Part shown: one piece after another, positions 54,458 to 61,960 of the stretch
How positions within the stretch are numbered: the first letter of the stretch is position 1
Layout: each line of letters begins with the position of its first letter
Source: Gemmatimonadaceae bacterium
GTDB taxonomy: Bacteria > Gemmatimonadota > Gemmatimonadetes > Gemmatimonadales > Gemmatimonadaceae
Assembly (NCBI GenBank): GCA_025358925.1
Contig: JANYHT010000017.1
Coordinates: forward strand, 116,432 to 180,431
Length of the DNA: 64,000 bases
Direction: 5' to 3'
Notes under the pieces: model-generated
What the model was told of the DNA's origin: nothing
The model's database searches: none
The model's input: only the letters and a program-made list of their open reading frames with translations
Translations under genes and position numbers: made by a program

Positions 54458-56563
54458 TCAGTCGTACCACCCTTGCAGCCACCATTGTGCAGCCGTGTTG
54501 TTGACGGCTTCGCGATACAACAACACATCGCCTTCGCGCGCGACGGTGCAACGCCAGTAATCGCGCGCAAACGCGTCGTTGCGCCACCAGTCGCCGCTCA
54601 ATCGCTCGGGACCATCTACTGAGGCGAAACTCAATCGACGACCGCGCCACCAGACGGCGTCGGGGAGACCCGCGGCTTCTTCAACGTCGACGTGTTCCGG
54701 TGTGTCGAGTAATCGTAAGACGGCGGAGACAGGTGTTGGGGGTGATGCCTGTGATTTCGCGATTGGTATTGCGATTAGTGTTGCGCCTAATGTCATCGCG
54801 TCTGCGCGTTGCCATGTGCCCGATGCTTCGGGTCGATGCGCATCACCGGCGGTGGGATGCACGACCACATTGCCAAGGCCATCGGGGTCGAGCACCGCGC
54901 GCAATCGCGTGAACACTGCATCCGCATTCATCGCCGCATCACGCCACGAAGGGACCAATAAATCTCCTTGATCGGCCGCGAGTGGTGCGGTGGCAGGAAT
55001 GCTGAGCGTTACCCCGATGATGGGTGCGGGAATGGTCCACTGTTCGAGCAATGTGCGGCATTGATCAAACAAGGGTTCGAGTCGCGCGATGGGGCGAGCA
55101 GGGCGGATTTCGCGCGTGATGGTGCGATGAGGAATGGAGAGAGGATAGGGATAGGGATTAGGGAATGGGGGGTAGGGATTAGGGAGTGGAGCATGCGACA
55201 GCAGTGGAGTGTCCCCATTCTCTTCCTCGCTCTCGGCCAATGGCCAGAGGCGACCCGCGTCGAGGACCAACGTGATCGCGACTGATGCGGCGGCGCGTCC
55301 GTCTTCTAATAACTCGCGCACGAGGCGCTCAAGCAATGCACGCAGCACGAACAACACGGGCGCACTGCCCTCCGCTGGTGCTGGTAATTCCACACTCGCA
55401 CTGCGCGCGGATTCGACACGCACCATGCCGGGTCGACGGGGGTCCTCACCACGTGATAGCCGCCACGCGGTGAGTCCTGTCGCACTCCATCGGCGTTCAA
55501 CATCACCAGCCGTGAGTGCTGCCAGTGCACCAACGGTGCGCAATCCAAGCGCACGCAACGCATCGCGTAATTCGTCGTCCATTGGTACGAGTCCGAGTGG
55601 TGCAGGGGCGAGATACGTCGCACATCCACCGGTCGGAATGATGGTCACGCTGTCGGCCATCACGTGCGGATCACGCTCACGCACCACACGACGGCGTGAT
55701 TGCGGAGCCCACGTGGCTGCACGTGCGGCGACACACGAATCGGCAATCGACACGCGGGCATCGGGATGCCACGTCTGCGCAATGGTGAGTAACGTGCGCG
55801 CGAGTACGTCTTCTCCACCAAGTCCACTAAAACCCGATGCCCCAATCCACCACATGCCGGGCGCACCCGCGACAGGCGTGACCTGCGGACTCGCGGCGAG
55901 CAACGTGGTGGTCATCGCGAGAATAGCATCGGTGATGGCGTCGTCGTCCCATGATTTCACATCCAGCGCAGCACAACACGCCCGCGCTTCAGGAATGGTC
56001 ATGCCTGCACGCACCCCCTGACGTCCGGCCGCAAGTGACACCACACGCAACCGCAGTCCGTCAGCGAGCGCCCGCGGGAGCGCGTCCCAATGCATGCTCC
56101 GCACTGCCAATGCGTCCGGTGCCGCCATCACGCCCCAAGCGTGGCGTTCCGTTGGCGCCCTGCGACTGTCCGCTGTGCGAGGCGAGGATGGTGTCGGTGC
56201 GTTCGCGCGCCAATTCGCGACGGGGACGTCGGCCGTAATCGGGGTCGGCGACACGACGACGTCCGCGATAGTTGGCCCAATCGCGCGTGCGACGATCGAG
56301 ATCGCGTTCGGTGCCACGTTCGTGAGCAACGGGAGCGCGAGTTGTGTCGCTGGTAATGGGTGCGGTATGGCGATTGGTGGCATGGACATCGCCAACGGAT
56401 GCGCCAAGTCCACCCCACGTGACGGTATGCTGCGCTGCTCCGTGTTGTTCGACGTCAGTCCCCCCGATGCGCGACGTCCAGGCGTGACGCGTTCCTCGCG
56501 CCACCCCGCGCCGATCGGGAATCTCGGGATCCGCACACACGCGACGCGCCATAACGATTGCAC
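54458..56563 (-). CDS. imuB: Y-family-like mutagenesis protein ImuB
   Basis: A 701-residue ImuB, a catalytically inactive Y-family polymerase homologue that recruits DnaE2 to the clamp. It starts GTG-QSLWRVACVRIPRFPIGAGW, the usual ImuB start. Residues about 20-145 are an unusual Pro/Ala/Thr-rich insert, absent in typical ImuB. The family core resumes with LRVVSLAAGRQGVRAGMTIPEAR and LAASPQVTPVAGAPGMWW. At about 460-485 is a second insert, LPNPYPPFPNPYPYPLS, encoded by the G-rich repeat. The first 168 residues overlap the imuA frame by 503 bases. Third-codon GC is high in this frame, supporting it as the true one. Confidence 0.85.
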   Translation of the reverse strand: MQSLWRVACVRIPRFPIGAGWREERVTPGRRASGGLTSNNTEQRSIPSRGVDLAHPLAMSMPPIAIPHPLPATQLALPLLTNVAPNAISIVARAIGPTIADVVVSPTPITADVPVANWRANAPTPSSPRTADSRRAPTERHAWGVMAAPDALAVRSMHWDALPRALADGLRLRVVSLAAGRQGVRAGMTIPEARACCAALDVKSWDDDAITDAILAMTTTLLAASPQVTPVAGAPGMWWIGASGFSGLGGEDVLARTLLTIAQTWHPDARVSIADSCVAARAATWAPQSRRRVVRERDPHVMADSVTIIPTGGCATYLAPAPLGLVPMDDELRDALRALGLRTVGALAALTAGDVERRWSATGLTAWRLSRGEDPRRPGMVRVESARSASVELPAPAEGSAPVLFVLRALLERLVRELLEDGRAAASVAITLVLDAGRLWPLAESEEENGDTPLLSHAPLPNPYPPFPNPYPYPLSIPHRTITREIRPARPIARLEPLFDQCRTLLEQWTIPAPIIGVTLSIPATAPLAADQGDLLVPSWRDAAMNADAVFTRLRAVLDPDGLGNVVVHPTAGDAHRPEASGTWQRADAMTLGATLIAIPIAKSQASPPTPVSAVLRLLDTPEHVDVEEAAGLPDAVWWRGRRLSFASVDGPERLSGDWWRNDAFARDYWRCTVAREGDVLLYREAVNNTAAQWWLQGWYD
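55141..55190. repeat. G-rich repeat inside imuB, copy 3
   Basis: Units of GGATAGGGATTAGGGAA, GGTAGGGATTAGGGAG and similar on the plus strand, about 50 bases, lying within the coding region of imuB, where the minus strand encodes a Pro/Asn/Tyr-rich stretch (PNPYPPFPNPYPYPLS). The insertion keeps the reading frame. Same type as copies 1, 2, 4 and 5. Confidence 0.9.
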
Positions 56564-57200
56564 TGCTCACCTCAACGGTCCGATAGGCTCCACCCTTTTC
56601 CACGATCACTGAAAACCCACGTTGCGCGTCGACCTCGTCACGAGATCGATGTCGCGTGAGGCAGGACTGCACGCGTAAACGCACCGCACCACCCACACGA
56701 CTGGCTTGTGCGCCATCGCCGAGTATCACGCATGCGGCGTCGCGTTCACGCGCGAGTTGCGCCAACCGTACGCCATGCACCCGCGAGAGCAACGGCGCAC
56801 CATCCAACACGACAAGCGCAAAGACTCCGCTGCGTAACAGGACATCGGCACACCATGCCCCACGTCGATGATCATGCGGACGCACCATCACCAATCGCGT
56901 GCCAAGGCCGGCCCACGGCTGCGGCGCCAGTGTTCGGCGCGCATCGACCCACGCAACCCACCCACCGCTCTGCAACACGCGCGTGACCACTTGGCGCAGC
57001 AACGCGGTTTTGCCGACCCCCATGGCCCCCACCACCTCGGTGATGCGACCCCGCGGAATACCACCGCCCAACGCAGCATCGAGTGGGGTAATACCGGTGG
57101 CCCACGCTGGACCCGCCAGTCGTGCGCCGCCGACCACCTCGTCCAAACGTGAACGGAGCGCGGTGAGAGCGGGGGACGGGCAGGATGCGGCGGCAGACAT
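56061..57200 (-). CDS. imuA: RecA-like mutagenesis protein ImuA
   Basis: A RecA/RadA-like P-loop protein. Walker A is VVGAMGVGKTALLRQ (57-71), Walker B FALVVLDGAPLLS (128-139); the core ends near residue 215 (FSVIVEKGGAYRTVEVSSAIV). In other bacteria ImuA works with ImuB and DnaE2 in lesion bypass. The frame stays open for another 165 residues (RRVCADPEIPDRR... GRAPAGAR) that overlap imuB in a different frame. This tail has no family match and lower third-codon GC, so it may be a passive extension. A direct-repeat box lies 11 bases upstream of the ATG. Confidence 0.85.
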   Translation of the reverse strand: MSAAASCPSPALTALRSRLDEVVGGARLAGPAWATGITPLDAALGGGIPRGRITEVVGAMGVGKTALLRQVVTRVLQSGGWVAWVDARRTLAPQPWAGLGTRLVMVRPHDHRRGAWCADVLLRSGVFALVVLDGAPLLSRVHGVRLAQLARERDAACVILGDGAQASRVGGAVRLRVQSCLTRHRSRDEVDAQRGFSVIVEKGGAYRTVEVSSAIVMARRVCADPEIPDRRGVARGTRHAWTSRIGGTDVEQHGAAQHTVTWGGLGASVGDVHATNRHTAPITSDTTRAPVAHERGTERDLDRRTRDWANYRGRRRVADPDYGRRPRRELARERTDTILASHSGQSQGANGTPRLGRDGGTGRIGSAEHALGRAPAGAR

Positions 57201-57211
57201 GTCGGTATGGT

Positions 57212-57230
57212 TACCGAATAAATACCGAAC
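57212..57230. promoter_or_regulatory. Direct repeat box upstream of imuA (SOS-like)
   Basis: TACCGAATAAATACCGAAC on the plus strand: two ACCGAA copies with a period of 11 bases, ending 11 bases before the imuA ATG. On the gene's own strand it reads GTTCGGTATTTATTCGGTA, close to GTTC-N7-GTTC. A CGGTA...TACCG pair (57203-57216) overlaps it. Candidate LexA-type operator. Confidence 0.6.
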
Positions 57231-57234
57231 AAAC

Positions 57235-57268
57235 AGGGATTAGGGAATAGGGATTAGGGGTTAGGATT
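57235..57268. repeat. G-rich repeat upstream of imuA, copy 4
   Basis: GGGATTAGGGAATAGGGATT and following units on the plus strand, 34 bases, between the box upstream of imuA and the tatA stop. There is no opposing C-rich arm close by. Same repeat family as the other four copies. Confidence 0.85.
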
Positions 57269-57340
57269 GGAAAGCGCCCCACATTCAAACAATTTTTGCG
57301 GCCTGCGCCCGCCGAGAGCGCAGTGCCGCCGAGCCGCTGC

Positions 57341-57628
57341 TTACCGCATCAACCGTTTCGGCTCACGCTCTGTATCGCTCTCAATTTGCGCCGCCGTTCC
57401 CGACGCAAACGGCACGCTAGTGGGCGGTGTTGACGGCACGCGCGCGTCACGCGACTCACGCACACTCTCCGTTGGAGTCGTGGCGCCCGGATCGGAAATG
57501 CTCTTCTTGAATTCCTTGATCCCGTTGCCAAGCGAACCAGCAATTTCTGGAATACGCTTGGCACCGAACAGCAGCAGCACGATCACCAACACAACAGCGA
57601 GGTGACCAATACTCAGATTTTCGAACAT
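57341..57628 (-). CDS. tatA: Twin-arginine translocase subunit TatA
   Basis: A 95-residue TatA/E protein. The N-terminal helix (LSIGHLAVVLVIVLLLFGAKRIPEIAGSLGNGI) with its FGAKRIPE hinge and GNGIKEFKKSI amphipathic helix is complete, and a hydrophilic Thr/Ser/Pro-rich tail follows. It would form the pore of the Tat export system for folded proteins. No tatB or tatC is beside it. The gene lies upstream of imuA on the same strand with a G-rich repeat between them. Confidence 0.93.
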   Translation of the reverse strand: MFENLSIGHLAVVLVIVLLLFGAKRIPEIAGSLGNGIKEFKKSISDPGATTPTESVRESRDARVPSTPPTSVPFASGTAAQIESDTEREPKRLMR

Positions 57629-57732
57629 GATGGTTACTCGCGAAAGAGAGGCGAAACGACAGCGGAGCCAACGCCATGGAGCAGAACCATGAATACTGCC
57701 ATCAATGACGCCATGAATGATACGTCCGTACG

Positions 57733-58836
57733 CTACGAAGTTCCGCCTAAACCGTTAGTCCGAAGACCCAAATCCGTTGCCCCGAGCGGCAACCGCAGCT
57801 GTTCCTCCCGCACCGCCGCGCCAGACTCGACCACGCCCTCATGCACCGGATCGTGCTCCTCCTCGCGATAGACCCGCGCATTGAGCCCGTACCGCTCGCA
57901 CAGCCGATGCATGAACTGACTGAGCCCCTTCCGATACCGCGCGCTCGCATAGGCACTCTTGTTGTACGTGCGCTCATACCGCGCGAGCAGTTCGGGGAAA
58001 TCATCGCCAATAACGGGCAAAAAACGCCGCCGCGAGGATGCACGTAAACGCAACGCCGCGACGGCCATACTGCGTGCCCCAGCATCCGCAACACGTTGCA
58101 CCAACTCTGTTAAGGCGTCCGGATGATCGGTGATGCCCGGTAAGACGGGCATGCAATTCACTCCAATATCAATGCCCGCTTCCGCCAAACGTCGCACCGC
58201 GCGCAACCGAGCCTCTGGCGTTGGCGCACGTGGTTCGAGCGTCCGCGCAAGATCACGATTCACCGTAATAAGCGACACATGCACCGAGAGCGATCCACGC
58301 TCGGCAAGACGCGCCAGCAACTCAACATCACGCGTCACTAACGGACTTTTGGTGATGAGCACAATCCGCCAACCACGTGTCTCACCCAACACCTCAAGAA
58401 TGCCCCTCGTGATGCGGAACTGTCGCTCCGCTGGCTGATACGGATCGGTCGCGGACCCAATCAATAACGTCTCACCGGCACAAGGCGCACACGCGGAACG
58501 CAGCGCTTCACGCACACGCACCGCCGCATTGTGCTTAATGAGAATGCGGCGCTCAAATGCCAACCACGGCGGCAGCGATTCGGCGACTCGCGCCCCAACA
58601 GCACCGGCACGATCGAGCGTCCACCGATGCGTATCGCGCGCGTAGCAGTACGCACAGCCAAACGCGCAACCGACATACGGGTTGGTCGACCAAAACCCCA
58701 TACCCGTAGCCGACGGCGCATTGAAGATTCTGCGCACCGGAGCCGAGTGATATTGCAGGTCGGCTTGCGTGCGCAGCAACTGCAGTGCGGGATCTACCGG
58801 AAGGAACGCGAGCGTCGACGCTTCAAAATCGTGCAC
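57733..58836 (-). CDS. SPL-like radical SAM protein (PA0069/COG1533 type)
   Basis: A 367-residue radical SAM enzyme. The iron-sulfur cluster motif is GCAFGCAYCYARDTH (Cys57, Cys61, Cys64; CxxxCxxC). It shares its pattern (NPYVGCAFGCAYCYARD, GSATDPYQPAERQFRITRGIL, LITKSPLVTRD, GVNCMPVLPGITD) with COG1533 proteins, related to spore photoproduct lyase. Start is GTG. The same direct-repeat box as imuA stands 10 bases before the start, so it is probably in the same DNA-damage regulon. A repair role is inferred from family and box only. Confidence 0.88.
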   Translation of the reverse strand: MHDFEASTLAFLPVDPALQLLRTQADLQYHSAPVRRIFNAPSATGMGFWSTNPYVGCAFGCAYCYARDTHRWTLDRAGAVGARVAESLPPWLAFERRILIKHNAAVRVREALRSACAPCAGETLLIGSATDPYQPAERQFRITRGILEVLGETRGWRIVLITKSPLVTRDVELLARLAERGSLSVHVSLITVNRDLARTLEPRAPTPEARLRAVRRLAEAGIDIGVNCMPVLPGITDHPDALTELVQRVADAGARSMAVAALRLRASSRRRFLPVIGDDFPELLARYERTYNKSAYASARYRKGLSQFMHRLCERYGLNARVYREEEHDPVHEGVVESGAAVREEQLRLPLGATDLGLRTNGLGGTS

Positions 58837-58845
58837 TCGTCAACG

Positions 58846-58862
58846 TACCGAACAAATACCGG
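58846..58862. promoter_or_regulatory. Direct repeat box upstream of radical SAM gene (SOS-like)
   Basis: TACCGAACAAATACCGG: ACCGAA and ACCGGC with an 11-base period, ending 10 bases before the radical SAM start. The second half-site has one change. On the plus strand it lies 75 bases before the pterin dehydratase gene, so it could influence both. Same motif as upstream of imuA. Confidence 0.55.
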
Positions 58863-58935
58863 CATAGCAACCAATTCGTATATTTCGTACGCCTCACATT
58901 GTCTCAAGCCTCGATACGCCCTAACCTCAACGGAC

Positions 58936-59220
58936 ATGACAGCGCTCTCTGACATCGAAATCCAACGCGGACTCGGCGCCCTCGCCGGCTGGTCACGCAA
59001 AGGCGACACGCTCGTGAAGAGTTATCACTTCGCGACGTTTCCCGACGGCATTGCATTCATCGAAAAAGTGGCGACGGTCGCTGAGCAGATGGCACATCAT
59101 CCCGACATCGATATTCGCTACACGAAAGTGCACTTCGTACTCAGTACGCATGATGCTGGCGGCGTCACAACCAAAGACTTTGCGTTAGCAAAAGCTATTG
59201 AGGAGTTGGCGTCAGCGTAG
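58936..59220 (+). CDS. phhB: 4a-hydroxytetrahydrobiopterin dehydratase
   Basis: A 94-residue enzyme (PCD/DCoH family) that regenerates pterin cofactors by dehydrating 4a-hydroxy-tetrahydropterin. The motif AHHPDIDIRYTKVHFVLSTHD includes the catalytic His54, His55 and His72. Length and start (MTALSDIEIQRGLGALAGW) are normal. No phenylalanine hydroxylase gene is in the window; many bacteria use it with molybdopterin or other pterin routes. It is divergent from the radical SAM gene. Confidence 0.93.
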   Translation: MTALSDIEIQRGLGALAGWSRKGDTLVKSYHFATFPDGIAFIEKVATVAEQMAHHPDIDIRYTKVHFVLSTHDAGGVTTKDFALAKAIEELASA

Positions 59221-59242
59221 GGTTCGGCGCGATGGCACGCGA

Positions 59243-59270
59243 TTAACTACTCGCGTTTAACTACTCGCGT
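59243..59270. repeat. 14-bp tandem duplication at a stop codon
   Basis: Two exact copies in tandem of TTAACTACTCGCGT. The second copy holds the last residues and the TAG stop of the DUF4097 gene (minus strand), so the stop codon and its context are duplicated. Probably a slippage event. Confidence 0.9.
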
Positions 59271-60097
59271 TTGCGTAGCGTGATGCTACCGTTCACCGTG
59301 CTGATGCGCATCCGCGTCGCACCGTTGCCAACGGTTCCACGCAAATGTTTGGGCGACAATGTACCGGAGACGGTAATGGGAAAATCAGTGGAGACACGTC
59401 CGTTGACGGTCGACATCTCAAGTTGCGCACCGAAATTTGCTGGTAATTCAACGGTGACCGAACCGTTCGTTGTTTCGTACTCCAAATCTTCGGCGCTACC
59501 GAGTGATCCCATCGATATGTGAATACTGCCGTTGACCGTGGTGGCACGCACCGGACCGCCTGCGCTCACCGCATTGATGCTGCCGTTCACGGTCGCTGCG
59601 CGTACCTCGTTGAACACACCGTTCACTTCGAGCGCGCCGTTCACGGTTGTGAGATCCACCCGTACGCCGTCGGGCACGCGCACGGTGAATCGCACCGACA
59701 CATCGTTGCGATCACTCCAATTGCGATGACGTCCCTCAGTGTGAATACCGTTTTCGTCACAGCGCGCATCGTCGGTCCATAACGCACAGACCACGACGTC
59801 ACCGTTCACCGTCATCTTCTGCTCAATGCGCACATCCTCAGGATTGCCACGCCGCCATTGCTTCATGGCCGTAATCTCCACTTTGCCGCTGGTGCTTCGT
59901 TCGACGTGAATCGACCCGTTGATATTCTTCACCAGTGCGCGCTTTCCCGAACCGATCGTGCCAGACCACGTGAAGGCGTTGTCCTGTTCGCGCTGCGCAT
60001 GCACAACGGACGTCGTGATCGCCGACGTGAGCACCACGGCACACACGAGTGCAAGGACGCGCGTGCGCACGGTGGTCCGGCTCGATGCAACAGACAT
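59261..60097 (-). CDS. Secreted DUF4097-type protein 2
   Basis: A 278-residue exported protein starting at ATG 60097 with GGAG upstream; signal peptide ends VVHAQ. The body is a run of short strand repeats with the TVNGSI motif (TTVNGALEVNG, AATVNGSINAV, ATTVNGSIHIS, ETTNGSVTVE, STVNGRVSTD, STVNGSITLR), a right-handed beta-helix of the DUF4097 type. It has two Cys (near VVCALW and ARCDEN) that may form a disulfide. The role is unknown; such proteins are common in envelope-stress operons. Last gene of the sigma/anti-sigma unit. Confidence 0.8.
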   Translation of the reverse strand: MSVASSRTTVRTRVLALVCAVVLTSAITTSVVHAQREQDNAFTWSGTIGSGKRALVKNINGSIHVERSTSGKVEITAMKQWRRGNPEDVRIEQKMTVNGDVVVCALWTDDARCDENGIHTEGRHRNWSDRNDVSVRFTVRVPDGVRVDLTTVNGALEVNGVFNEVRAATVNGSINAVSAGGPVRATTVNGSIHISMGSLGSAEDLEYETTNGSVTVELPANFGAQLEMSTVNGRVSTDFPITVSGTLSPKHLRGTVGNGATRMRISTVNGSITLRKRE

Positions 60098-60129
60098 ATG
60101 AAGCTCCGTAGAAACAATGTGAAAGAACA

Positions 60130-61041
60130 TCACTCGGGTGGGCGCCGTGCGCCGTGTTCGAGTCGAATGTCACCGTTGAACGTGCTAATGGAGATCAGCG
60201 TGGCGCCACCGCCACCAAATTCGAAGTGTTGCCCACTGCGCTCACGTCGACCACTACGCGCGGCGCCGCCGGACGTCAGTGTCATCGCACTATTCGTGGT
60301 GATCTCACCGCTGAATGTTGAGACATCAAGCACCCCATGCGCGCCGTCCGGCATACGCAGCGTGACATCGCCCGAGTGTGTGGTAAGCTGAAAGTTCGCT
60401 GCATCGGACGGCATGCCGTCGAACAAAATGTCGCCGCTTACGCTCTCCACCTGTACACGGTTTGCACGTGGCATCCCCAACGTCACACTCCCACTGGTGG
60501 TGTGTACCTCGACGGTACCGCGAATCCCGCGTGCGGAGACGTCACCACTCATGGTCGTGGCGCGTAAATCACCGACACCATCGGCAATCTCAAGATCGCC
60601 AGAGAGCGTTTCGACAATAGCGCGACCGCCGATCGCCTGCAGCAGGATATCTCCACTCACCGCATGCACTTCAACATCACCGCTTACGTCGCGCACCTCC
60701 ACATCGGCCGAGTGCGCTGAAATGACAAGACGCACTCCACGCGGCACGAACAGTTCGATCCGTGCGTCGCGATCACGGTTGCTGGACGACCGTCGACTCC
60801 GGTCAGACGTAGTAAGTGTGACGCCAACACCGGACGATTTGAACTGATAGTTCATACCATTCGCCCGCAGTTCTGCATCCATACGGTCGCTACCACGCAC
60901 CAGCAGCTGTCCCGAACGCAGCGTGATATCAATCACGCCACTTCGCGCAATCGCAAACGTGGTATCGGAACGCGACTGCGCCGAGAGCGTAGCTGGAACA
61001 ACGACGGCAAGCACGAGGAGGAACGCACGCATAAGAGGCAT
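60130..61041 (-). CDS. Secreted DUF4097-type protein 1
   Basis: A 303-residue exported protein. The start ATG 61041 opens a signal peptide (MPLMRAFLLVLAVVVPATLSAQS). The repeats are VSGDVEVHAVSGDILLQAI, LSGDLEIADGVGD, MSGDVSARGI, VSGDILFDGM, HSGDVTLRMP, FSGEITTNS, again a beta-helix of the DUF4097 type with SGD in place of NGS. It is adjacent to its paralogue, which ends in the repeats TVNGS. A possible structural or sensor protein in the envelope, controlled by the upstream sigma factor. Confidence 0.8.
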   Translation of the reverse strand: MPLMRAFLLVLAVVVPATLSAQSRSDTTFAIARSGVIDITLRSGQLLVRGSDRMDAELRANGMNYQFKSSGVGVTLTTSDRSRRSSSNRDRDARIELFVPRGVRLVISAHSADVEVRDVSGDVEVHAVSGDILLQAIGGRAIVETLSGDLEIADGVGDLRATTMSGDVSARGIRGTVEVHTTSGSVTLGMPRANRVQVESVSGDILFDGMPSDAANFQLTTHSGDVTLRMPDGAHGVLDVSTFSGEITTNSAMTLTSGGAARSGRRERSGQHFEFGGGGATLISISTFNGDIRLEHGARRPPE

Positions 61042-61057
61042 GGTGATGTCGGTCCCT

Positions 61058-61894
61058 TTACAGCAACGCAACGCGCCGCATGAGCGCAAGCTTGGTTTCC
61101 AACGCATGGTCTAACTGCGACGACAGCACACGACTGTTCGGTGACCGTTTCAGCGCGCGCCGACTATCGGCGATGGCTTGGTCGATAATCGCTAGGTTAC
61201 GCCGTAACTCCACCATCGTAACCGAATCGAGATCTGCAGAACGTTCGTCGACCAACTTTCGTAAACCCGCAATTTCTTGCACATACGTATTCTCGACATC
61301 CGCCGGTGACCGCGCGACCAACCGCGTCGGCGCGACAGGCGATACTGCGACAGGCGCAGTGTCCGCGGCTGTGAGTGCATTCACCGTTGGCACCACCGCA
61401 TCGTTCCGCGAGGACGCGAGTTCGACGGGCGCACGACCACGCACCGGATCGGTATGCACAATCCGCCACGTGACGGCAGAGCTCACCGCGACCAACAGCG
61501 CGGCTGCGACAGCAAAGCGACGGACGCTCATGGTCCGAACAGACAGTGCATCGCGCACTACAACACGCTCAACACTCGCCACGCGCGAGGCAATCGGTAC
61601 GACCGTCGTGTCGAGACGGTGCTCGATACCGAACCACAAATCGCGCGACGGTGCGAGCGGTGCAAGCACCCGCGCGTCCAGCACGATCCCATCAATCTCC
61701 CGCACCAACTCGGCGCACACGACACACTGGCGCATATGGGCGTCCATCGTTGTCCGGTCAGCAGCAGAGAGCTCGCGTTCGAAATACGCGCTCAGTCGTT
61801 CTTCAAACCCATCACACTCCGTCGTGCGCGACGCGTTGGGTATTGGCATCGCGTTGGGTAGCGCTGCGTCGTTGTCCATGTCGCGGTCAGTCAT
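61058..61894 (-). CDS. Zinc-finger anti-sigma factor
   Basis: A 278-residue membrane-anchored regulator. The zf-HC2 part is Cys27, then HMRQCVVC with His53, Cys57, Cys60; a transmembrane helix AVAAALLVAVSSAVTW lies near 127-145; the rest is periplasmic with a helical region (NTYVQEIAGLRKLVDER, ELRRNLAIIDQAIADSRRAL). Such proteins bind their ECF sigma factor until a signal releases it. It follows the sigma gene by 66 bases and precedes the DUF4097 genes. Confidence 0.9.
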   Translation of the reverse strand: MTDRDMDNDAALPNAMPIPNASRTTECDGFEERLSAYFERELSAADRTTMDAHMRQCVVCAELVREIDGIVLDARVLAPLAPSRDLWFGIEHRLDTTVVPIASRVASVERVVVRDALSVRTMSVRRFAVAAALLVAVSSAVTWRIVHTDPVRGRAPVELASSRNDAVVPTVNALTAADTAPVAVSPVAPTRLVARSPADVENTYVQEIAGLRKLVDERSADLDSVTMVELRRNLAIIDQAIADSRRALKRSPNSRVLSSQLDHALETKLALMRRVALL

Positions 61895-61960
61895 GAGATA
61901 TCTGTGTTACTGCGAAGCTGCGGTGAATGAGTGCAATCGTCGAACGCGCATAGGGGACGC

